Below, one piece after another: positions 57,988-64,000 of a stretch of 64,000 bases of DNA. The notes below the pieces were generated by a model. It was given only the letters and a program-made list of their open reading frames with translations. It searched no databases and had not been told where the DNA came from. The translations under genes were made by a program, and so were the position numbers. Position 1 is the stretch's first letter. Every line of letters starts with the position of its first letter. Source of the DNA: Pseudomonas synxantha BG33R (GTDB lineage Bacteria; Pseudomonadota; Gammaproteobacteria; Pseudomonadales; Pseudomonadaceae); assembly GCF_000263715.2 (NCBI RefSeq), contig NZ_CM001514.1, positions 1 through 64,000 on the forward strand. The letters run 5' to 3'.

Positions 57988-58947
57988 ATGCAGGCGCAAT
58001 TGATCGCGCTCGATTGGGGGACCAGCTCCCTTCGTGCTTACAAACTCGGCTCGGCGGGCGTTGTGCTGGAACAGCGCGCGCAAGCCTGGGGCATCATGCA
58101 TTTGCCCAGCGAGCCACGGGACATCCACGGTATTCATTGCACTGACGGCTTCGAGTTGGCGTTCGATAGCGCCTGCGGCGATTGGCTCGACGCCCAGCCT
58201 GAATTGCCAGTGATTGCCTGCGGTATGGTCGGCAGCGCACAGGGCTGGAGCGAGGCGGCGTATCGCGCTACGCCTGTGGATGTCGCCAGCCTGGGCCAGG
58301 CGTTGCACCGCGTGCGCAGCCTGCGTGGGGTGGATGTGCATATTGTGCCGGGGGTTATCGAGCAAGCGGGTTTGCCCAATGTGATGCGCGGCGAAGAAAC
58401 CCAGGTACTCGGCGTGCTGCAGGGGCTGGGGGCCCAAGTGTTGATCGGGTTGCCCGGCAGCCACTCCAAATGGGTCGAGGTGAGTGAAGGCCGCATTACG
58501 CATTTCGACACCTTCATGACCGGCGAACTGTTCGCGGTGTTGAGCAAACACAGCATCCTGGGCCGCACTCAACAGCCGAGCGAACAATTCCAGGCCGAGG
58601 CCTTTGACCGTGGCGTGCACGTGGCGCTTTCAAAGGATGGCAGGCGTGGCGTGCTGTCGACCTTGTTCAGTGCCCGTACCCTGGGCCTGACGGCTGAGCT
58701 TGCGCCCAACCAGCAGCCCGACTACCTGTCCGGCCTGTTGATCGGCCACGAACTCGCCGGTTTGCCAGACAGCGCCAAAACCAAGCCGATCATCCTGGTT
58801 GGCGCCGCCCCACTCTGCGCCCGCTATCAACGCGCTCTGGCCCTTTGCGGCTTTGACCACGTCAGCCTGGCGCAGGAAGCCACCGAGCGCGGCCTGTGGC
58901 AATTGGCCGTGGCGGCTGGGCTCACTCAACCTGTAACGGAGGCCTGA
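57988..58947 (+). CDS. dgoK: 2-dehydro-3-deoxygalactonokinase
   Basis: Phosphorylates 2-dehydro-3-deoxy-D-galactonate in the De Ley-Doudoroff pathway. The 319-residue protein has the kinase start LIALDWGTSSLRAYKL, IACGMVGSAQGW, VIGLPGSHSKWVE-like phosphate loop (VLIGLPGSHSKWVE) and TGELFAVLSKHSIL. It leads the dgoK-dgoA-dgoD-dgoT operon; 1 bp separates it from dgoA. Confidence 0.94.
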   Translation: MQAQLIALDWGTSSLRAYKLGSAGVVLEQRAQAWGIMHLPSEPRDIHGIHCTDGFELAFDSACGDWLDAQPELPVIACGMVGSAQGWSEAAYRATPVDVASLGQALHRVRSLRGVDVHIVPGVIEQAGLPNVMRGEETQVLGVLQGLGAQVLIGLPGSHSKWVEVSEGRITHFDTFMTGELFAVLSKHSILGRTQQPSEQFQAEAFDRGVHVALSKDGRRGVLSTLFSARTLGLTAELAPNQQPDYLSGLLIGHELAGLPDSAKTKPIILVGAAPLCARYQRALALCGFDHVSLAQEATERGLWQLAVAAGLTQPVTEA

Positions 58948-58948
58948 C

Positions 58949-59569
58949 ATGCTCAAGCAAGCACTCGCGCAAAACGGTTTGATCGCAATCCTGCGTGGCA
59001 TACGCCCGGACGAAGCCCAGGCCATCGGCCAGGTGTTGTACGACGCGGGTTTTCGTGTGATCGAAGTCCCGCTCAATTCGCCGGAGCCGTACACCAGCAT
59101 TCGCACCCTGCGCGACAGCCTGCCCGCCGATTGCCTGATCGGCGCCGGCACGGTGTTGACGCCTGAACAGGTCGAGCAGGTGAAGGCGGCTGGTGGCCAG
59201 GTGATTGTCATGCCCCATAGCGATGCCAAAGTACTGCGCGCCGCCAAGGCCGCAGGCCTGTACTTGTCGCCTGGCGTGGCGACGCCAACCGAGGCGTTTG
59301 CCGCACTGGCCGAAGGCGCCGACGTATTGAAGCTGTTCCCGGCCGAGCAGATCGGTCCTTCGGTGATCAAGGCGTGGCTGGCGGTATTGCCGGCGGGCAC
59401 GCTGCTGCTGCCGGTAGGCGGTGTTACGCCGGACAACATGCAGGTGTTTATCGACGCCGGCGCGAAAGGGTTCGGGTTGGGCTCCGGCTTGTTCAAGCCG
59501 GGAATGACAGTGGATCAGGTCGCGAGCCGTGCCCAGGCTTATGTCGCCGCCTGGAAAGCCCTGAGCTGA
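58949..59569 (+). CDS. dgoA: 2-dehydro-3-deoxy-6-phosphogalactonate aldolase
   Basis: Class I aldolase splitting KDPGal to pyruvate and glyceraldehyde-3-phosphate. The 206-residue TIM-barrel protein has AILRGIRPDEA, GFRVIEVPLNSPEP, LIGAGTVLTPEQV, and the Schiff-base Lys region DVLKLFPAEQIGP. The C-terminal VGGVTPDNMQVFIDAGAKGF is the phosphate loop. Confidence 0.95.
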   Translation: MLKQALAQNGLIAILRGIRPDEAQAIGQVLYDAGFRVIEVPLNSPEPYTSIRTLRDSLPADCLIGAGTVLTPEQVEQVKAAGGQVIVMPHSDAKVLRAAKAAGLYLSPGVATPTEAFAALAEGADVLKLFPAEQIGPSVIKAWLAVLPAGTLLLPVGGVTPDNMQVFIDAGAKGFGLGSGLFKPGMTVDQVASRAQAYVAAWKALS

Positions 59570-59617
59570 TAGCAAGTTCCGCGCCCGCAGGCGCTGCATC
59601 CATAAGAGAGACAAGAG

Positions 59618-60766
59618 ATGAAAATCACCAAATTGACGACCTTTATCGTCCCGCCGCGCTGGTGCTTCCTCAAGGTCGAAACCGACCAGGGCGTGACTGG
59701 CTGGGGTGAGCCCGTGGTCGAAGGCCGCGCTCACACAGTGGCCGCCGCCGTCGAAGAACTGTCCGACTACCTGATCGGCAAAGACCCACGCAATATCGAA
59801 GATATCTGGACGGTCCTCTATCGCGGCGGGTTCTATCGCGGCGGTGCCGTGCACATGAGCGCCCTCGCCGGTATCGACCAGGCGTTGTGGGACATCAAGG
59901 GCAAGGCGCTGGGCGTCTCGGTCAGCGATCTGCTGGGCGGCCAGGTGCGTGACAAGATTCGCGTGTACTCGTGGATCGGTGGCGACCGCCCCGCCGACAC
60001 TGCCCGTGCAGCCAAAGAGGCCGTGGCTCGTGGCTTCACTGCGGTGAAAATGAACGGCACCGAAGAACTGCAGTTCCTCGACAGCTTCGACAAAGTCGAC
60101 CTGGCACTGGCCAATGTCGCTGCCGTGCGCGATGCGGTGGGCCCTAACGTCGGTATCGGCGTCGACTTCCATGGCCGCGTGCACAAGCCCATGGCCAAGG
60201 TGCTGATGAAAGAGCTCGACCCTTACAAACTGATGTTCATTGAAGAACCGGTGCTCAGCGAAAACTACGAAGCATTGAAAGAGCTGGCGCCGCTGACCAG
60301 TACGCCGATTGCCCTGGGCGAGCGCCTGTTTTCGCGTTGGGATTTCAAGCGCGTGCTCAGCGAAGGCTACGTCGACATCATCCAGCCGGACGCCTCCCAC
60401 GCGGGCGGGATTACCGAAACCCGCAAGATCGCCAACATGGCCGAAGCCTACGACGTGGCGCTGGCCCTGCACTGCCCACTGGGCCCGATTGCCCTGGCAG
60501 CGTGCCTGCAACTGGATGCGGCTTGCTACAACGCATTTATCCAGGAGCAAAGCCTGGGTATCCACTATAACGAAAGCAACGACCTGCTCGACTACGTGCG
60601 CGACCCGGGCGTGTTCGACTATGACCAGGGCTTTGTGAAGATCCCCAACGGCCCGGGCCTGGGCATCGAGATCAACGAGGAGTACGTGATTGAGCGTGCG
60701 GCTATCGGCCATCGCTGGCGCAATCCGATCTGGCGCCATGCCGATGGCAGTTTTGCCGAGTGGTGA
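59618..60766 (+). CDS. dgoD: D-galactonate dehydratase
   Basis: Enolase-superfamily enzyme converting D-galactonate to 2-dehydro-3-deoxygalactonate. The 382-residue length equals E. coli DgoD. Metal ligands fall at the same positions: Asp183 (GIGVDFHGR), Glu209 (FIEEP) and Glu235 (ALGERLFSR). AGAGAC-type Shine-Dalgarno sequence precedes the ATG. Confidence 0.95.
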   Translation: MKITKLTTFIVPPRWCFLKVETDQGVTGWGEPVVEGRAHTVAAAVEELSDYLIGKDPRNIEDIWTVLYRGGFYRGGAVHMSALAGIDQALWDIKGKALGVSVSDLLGGQVRDKIRVYSWIGGDRPADTARAAKEAVARGFTAVKMNGTEELQFLDSFDKVDLALANVAAVRDAVGPNVGIGVDFHGRVHKPMAKVLMKELDPYKLMFIEEPVLSENYEALKELAPLTSTPIALGERLFSRWDFKRVLSEGYVDIIQPDASHAGGITETRKIANMAEAYDVALALHCPLGPIALAACLQLDAACYNAFIQEQSLGIHYNESNDLLDYVRDPGVFDYDQGFVKIPNGPGLGIEINEEYVIERAAIGHRWRNPIWRHADGSFAEW

Positions 60767-60850
60767 TTTTTATCTGAAGGAATGCGCTCCCACATTGACC
60801 GCGTTCCTTCAGCACGTTTTGTCCTCAACAAACATAAAAAGAGGCACCCC

Positions 60851-62155
60851 ATGCACCCTGAATCCCTCACAGGGCAGGCACCCTTAGTCACGCCCAGCCG
60901 AAAGCGTTTTTTCATCATGGTGCTGCTGTTCATCACCGTGGTGATCAACTACCTAGACCGCAGCAACCTGTCGATTGCCGCGCCTGCGCTGACCAGCGAG
61001 CTGGGTATCGACCCGGTGCAGGTCGGGCTTATTTTTTCCGCTTTCGGCTGGACTTACGCGGCCATGCAAATCCCCGGCGGCTGGCTGGTTGACCGCGTGC
61101 CGCCGCGCATTCTCTACACGGCCGCCCTGCTGCTGTGGTCGATTGCCACCGTGATGCTCGGTTTCGCCGCCAGCTTTATCGCGTTGTTCGTGTTGCGCAT
61201 GGCCGTTGGCGCGTTGGAGGCGCCGGCCTATCCCATCAACAGCCGAGTGGTCACCACCTGGTTTCCCGAGCGCGAGCGCGCCACGGCTATCGGCGTCTAC
61301 ACCTCCGGGCAATTCGTCGGCCTGGCGTTCCTCACCCCGGTACTGGCGTGGCTGCAGCATCAGTACGGCTGGCACATGGTGTTTGTGGTGACCGGTGGCG
61401 TTGGCATCCTGTGGGCCGCGATCTGGTACGCGGTGTATCGCGAGCCCAAAGATTTCAAAGGCGCCAACGAAGCCGAAATCCAATTGATCCGCGACGGTGG
61501 CGGGCTGGTGGACATGCAGGCGAAAACCGTCAAGGCACCCTTCAGTTGGACCGACCTCGGCATCGTGCTGAGCAAGCGCAAGCTGTGGGGCATTTACCTG
61601 GGCCAGTTTTGCCTGAACTCCACGCTGTGGTTCTTCCTGACCTGGTTCCCGACGTACCTGGTGAAATACCGCGGCATGGACTTTATCCAGTCTGGTTTGT
61701 TGGCCTCCTTGCCGTTCCTGGCCGCTTTTGTGGGCGTGCTGTGTTCGGGGGTGTTTTCCGATTGGTTGATCCGTCGTGGCGCCTCGGTGGGCTTTGCCCG
61801 CAAGTTGCCGATCATCAGTGGGCTGCTGATTTCCACGGCGATCATCGGTGCCAACTACGTGGACTCCACGGCGTGGGTCATCGCGTTTCTGGCGGTGGCA
61901 TTTTTCGGCAATGGCCTGGCGTCGATCACCTGGTCGCTGGTTTCGACCTTGGCGCCTGCGCGGTTGCTGGGGCTCACCGGAGGCGTGTTCAACTTCATCG
62001 GTAACCTGTCGGCAATCGCTACGCCCATCGTGATTGGCTTTCTGGCCAGTGGTTCATCGTTTGCACCGGCGATTACTTACATCGCGGTGCTGGCGTTGCT
62101 CGGCGCGCTTTCCTACATATTACTGGTAGGCAAGGTCGAGCGGATCGAGCTGTAA
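60851..62155 (+). CDS. dgoT: MFS transporter for D-galactonate
   Basis: A 434-residue major-facilitator permease with 12 predicted membrane segments, starting MHPESLTGQAPLVTPSRKRF. Anion:cation symporter features include VVINYLDRSNLSIAAPALTS, GWLVDRVPPRIL and WFPERERATAIGVYTSGQF. The operon context gives the substrate. A convergent terminator follows. Confidence 0.9.
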   Translation: MHPESLTGQAPLVTPSRKRFFIMVLLFITVVINYLDRSNLSIAAPALTSELGIDPVQVGLIFSAFGWTYAAMQIPGGWLVDRVPPRILYTAALLLWSIATVMLGFAASFIALFVLRMAVGALEAPAYPINSRVVTTWFPERERATAIGVYTSGQFVGLAFLTPVLAWLQHQYGWHMVFVVTGGVGILWAAIWYAVYREPKDFKGANEAEIQLIRDGGGLVDMQAKTVKAPFSWTDLGIVLSKRKLWGIYLGQFCLNSTLWFFLTWFPTYLVKYRGMDFIQSGLLASLPFLAAFVGVLCSGVFSDWLIRRGASVGFARKLPIISGLLISTAIIGANYVDSTAWVIAFLAVAFFGNGLASITWSLVSTLAPARLLGLTGGVFNFIGNLSAIATPIVIGFLASGSSFAPAITYIAVLALLGALSYILLVGKVERIEL

Positions 62156-62186
62156 AAAAGGGCGACCTTGGAGTCGCCCTTCTTTC
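62156..62186. terminator. Convergent terminator between dgoT and the flavoprotein gene
   Basis: Stem AAGGGCGAC/GTCGCCCTT with loop CTTGGA, flanked by an A-tract on one side and a T-rich stretch on the other, so it can serve both converging genes. Confidence 0.88.
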
Positions 62187-62190
62187 GCGA

Positions 62191-63849
62191 TTACGGCACC
62201 GACATTTCGTTATGGAAAATGTTGTGTGGGTCCCAGCGCTGCTTGGTACGCCGCAGGCGGCTTTCGATGATCAGGTCGGGAAAGAAGATCTTGTACCACT
62301 GTGGGTTTTTGCCATTGGCCGGATTGCCACCGATGTAGGTCATATCGAGGTCGGGATAATTGATGTAACAACCTTCAAACTCGTCGTTGATCGGTACGCC
62401 CTGATCATCGGCGAACGCGTTGAAGTACAACCCTCGGATCCAGTCGGCATGGGCTTGATCCGAGGCGGCGCTGTCACCGCGCCAGTAACATTGTGGTTGC
62501 CACTTGAGGTATGACGAGCGCTGAGCGGCCGACGAATCCCGGCGCACCGGCCCGCTGGCGGCGTTGATCTGGCCGCCGAAAGACTGAATCTGAATGAGGC
62601 TTTGTGTCAGGTGGTTATCAGGGTCTGGCCAGGTCAATGTGGTCCAGATGGCGTCCAGCACTTGAGGGCTGAAAGGGCCCTTCTGGTAGGCCGATTTATA
62701 GCGCCCACGCTGGTTGTCCCCCGAACCGTTCAATGTCTGTTGGCACACCAGCCAGTCCAAGCGTTGAGAGGCTGCTCGGGCGGATGACACTGAGTCGATG
62801 GTGCGCCCGTTGGTAGTGCTGCGCGGCAGATGGATGACGTGAAATGGGACCAGGGACTCTGTAGCGGGCAGGCCAATGGCTGTGAGCATCTTGTCGACGA
62901 AGTCATCGAAGGGCGCCCGATCGTTCAGCTCGCCATCCTTGTCCACATAGTGAATACCCAGGGTCACATTGCCTGTGTGCTGGTGGCGCATCTCCAGCTT
63001 GGTCGCCAGGCCCCAAGTGTCCGTGTTGCTTTGATTGCTGGCGAACCATGACTGATAGGCCACCAGCAGGTTATCGAGTGCAGGCTTGGTCAGTACCGAC
63101 CAGTCCCATTCCAGCACCAGCCACAGTACCTCTTTCGGTGCCGGTGGCAGGTCTTTGAAGTAATAGCTGGTGATGATGCCGAACTGTCCGCCACCGGCAC
63201 CGCAACACGCGGCGAACAGGTCCAGTTCGTCCTGATTGGTGCTGTTGCGAGAAACGTGGCGCGGTTCGAGGCCTTTGCCAAGGCTGTCGGGCACCAGGAT
63301 ATCCACACCGCTGAGCCAGTCACATACCAGTCCATACTTGCGCGACAGCAGCCCATAGCCGCCTCCGCAAATATGCCCGCCCAAACCCACTGAATAACAC
63401 GAGCCACCGGGCAGGGTTTTGTTGGCCAGCTTGTATAACGCGACATAGGCATCCCAGTTTTGTCCGCCGGCTTCCAGGCGAAAGCTGTGGCGTTCAGCAG
63501 CGCTGGGGTCCAGCTCGGAGCCGATTTGCCCATTGGCGTCGTAGACCACCTGGTTCAACGCACTGATATCCAGAATCGACAGTACCTCAAGTGGACTGTC
63601 GGGCATCTTGTTGGCGACAAAGCCTTCGTAGCAATGACCACCACTGCGTACGGTGATGCGTCCCTCGGGAAGGGCCAATGCCTGCGCGGCGGCGTCAATG
63701 ATGTCTTGTGGGCTGCGGCAGAGGTAGATCAGGTTGGCGCCATTTTGCGAAGACTGACCCTGCACATTGCCCAACGGCCAGCGTAGGTTGAAGCCCTTTT
63801 GCAAGGTTGAGTGACGGGAGTCTGAAGAGGTAATGAGATCAAAGGCCAT
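62191..63849 (-). CDS. FAD-linked oxidoreductase with berberine-bridge-enzyme domain
   Basis: A 552-residue flavoprotein. The N-terminal PCMH-type FAD domain shows ITVRSGGHCYEGF with His72 and PGGSCYSVGLGGHICGGGYG with Cys151, the two residues that bind FAD bicovalently in BBE-type oxidases. The C-terminal BBE domain (about 500-552) ends IESRLRRTKQRWDPHNIFHN. No signal peptide is obvious. The substrate is unknown and the gene is monocistronic. The last 151 bp of the window contain only its promoter region. Confidence 0.88.
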   Translation of the reverse strand: MAFDLITSSDSRHSTLQKGFNLRWPLGNVQGQSSQNGANLIYLCRSPQDIIDAAAQALALPEGRITVRSGGHCYEGFVANKMPDSPLEVLSILDISALNQVVYDANGQIGSELDPSAAERHSFRLEAGGQNWDAYVALYKLANKTLPGGSCYSVGLGGHICGGGYGLLSRKYGLVCDWLSGVDILVPDSLGKGLEPRHVSRNSTNQDELDLFAACCGAGGGQFGIITSYYFKDLPPAPKEVLWLVLEWDWSVLTKPALDNLLVAYQSWFASNQSNTDTWGLATKLEMRHQHTGNVTLGIHYVDKDGELNDRAPFDDFVDKMLTAIGLPATESLVPFHVIHLPRSTTNGRTIDSVSSARAASQRLDWLVCQQTLNGSGDNQRGRYKSAYQKGPFSPQVLDAIWTTLTWPDPDNHLTQSLIQIQSFGGQINAASGPVRRDSSAAQRSSYLKWQPQCYWRGDSAASDQAHADWIRGLYFNAFADDQGVPINDEFEGCYINYPDLDMTYIGGNPANGKNPQWYKIFFPDLIIESRLRRTKQRWDPHNIFHNEMSVP

Positions 63850-64000
63850 GATGTACTCCTGAGAGCCAGGGATGACTTCTGATGCAACTAACTTAACGAC
63901 CGGGAAGCAAGAAATGCGGGGGGCTTGCGAGGGTGGTTAGACGGCAATAGGCATGGAAGTGCGTTGGGGTGACGTGGTGTCACCCCTCAGCGTAGCGCAA

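Noticed and set aside
58922..60739. 605-codon open frame antisense to dgoA and dgoD
   Set aside because: It is a codon-bias shadow of well-identified enzymes on the plus strand.

Overview
The window is the origin-proximal part of a Pseudomonas chromosome, most probably of the P. fluorescens group. It opens with dnaA-dnaN-recF-gyrB and, after a large insertion, continues through plsC, gmhB, glyS-glyQ, tag, lpxL/htrB, a TPR gene, trkA, rsmB, fmt, def, tsaP-like, dprA, tsaC, qor, hemF and aroE. This is the order around PA0001-PA0032 of P. aeruginosa. Two REPIN-type repeats carrying a GTGGGAGGGGGCTTGCTCCC arm, a third REP palindrome, and consensus parS sites (TGTTCCACGTGGAACA) in recF support the assignment.

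The main feature is a complete Tn7-like transposon at 6231-32187 (25,957 bp), inserted directly behind gyrB. Its ends are 25-bp inverted repeats that match at 23 positions and begin TGTCGATGGGC. They are flanked by a perfect 5-bp duplication, TCAGG, that starts one base after the gyrB stop codon. Several further copies of the inner repeat motif lie inside each end and are presumably TnsB-binding sites. The original gyrB terminator now sits 26 kb away, at 32206-32240. The transposition genes tnsA, tnsB, tnsC and tniQ (17016-22483) form an overlapping operon in the middle of the element, with cargo on both sides.

The left cargo is anti-phage. It holds a SPARSA pair (SIR2-APAZ plus short Argonaute), a DRT1-type reverse transcriptase-nitrilase, two doubtful small ORFs, and an HsdM-like/target-recognition-domain fusion that has lost the NPPY motif and is divergent from tnsA. 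The right cargo holds two small unknown proteins, a 375-residue protein with an N-terminal HTH-like segment, and a tight operon of a large serine recombinase with two ParB/RepB-like proteins. Two more unknown proteins follow. Next comes an overlapping pair made of a STAS-like/GHKL ATPase and a STAS-like/winged-helix protein, then a 57-residue basic protein and a YegP homologue. The GHKL/STAS pair and the recombinase-ParB-ParB operon are the best candidates for undescribed systems.

Beyond the right end lie a divergent response regulator and CHASE2 histidine kinase, then lipid and LPS genes (plsC, gmhB, lpxL), glycyl-tRNA synthetase, DNA repair (tag), potassium uptake (trkA), translation and tRNA maturation (rsmB, fmt, def, tsaC), dprA, and haem and shikimate enzymes. 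Next is a choline-O-sulfate module (sulP, choX, betC, lysR), a small DOPA-dioxygenase-like gene, a D-galactonate catabolic operon (dgoK-dgoA-dgoD-dgoT) and a berberine-bridge-type flavoprotein. The tsaP-like gene is unusual in lacking a LysM domain.

I saw no rRNA, tRNA or CRISPR array. The origin itself should lie just upstream of base 1.
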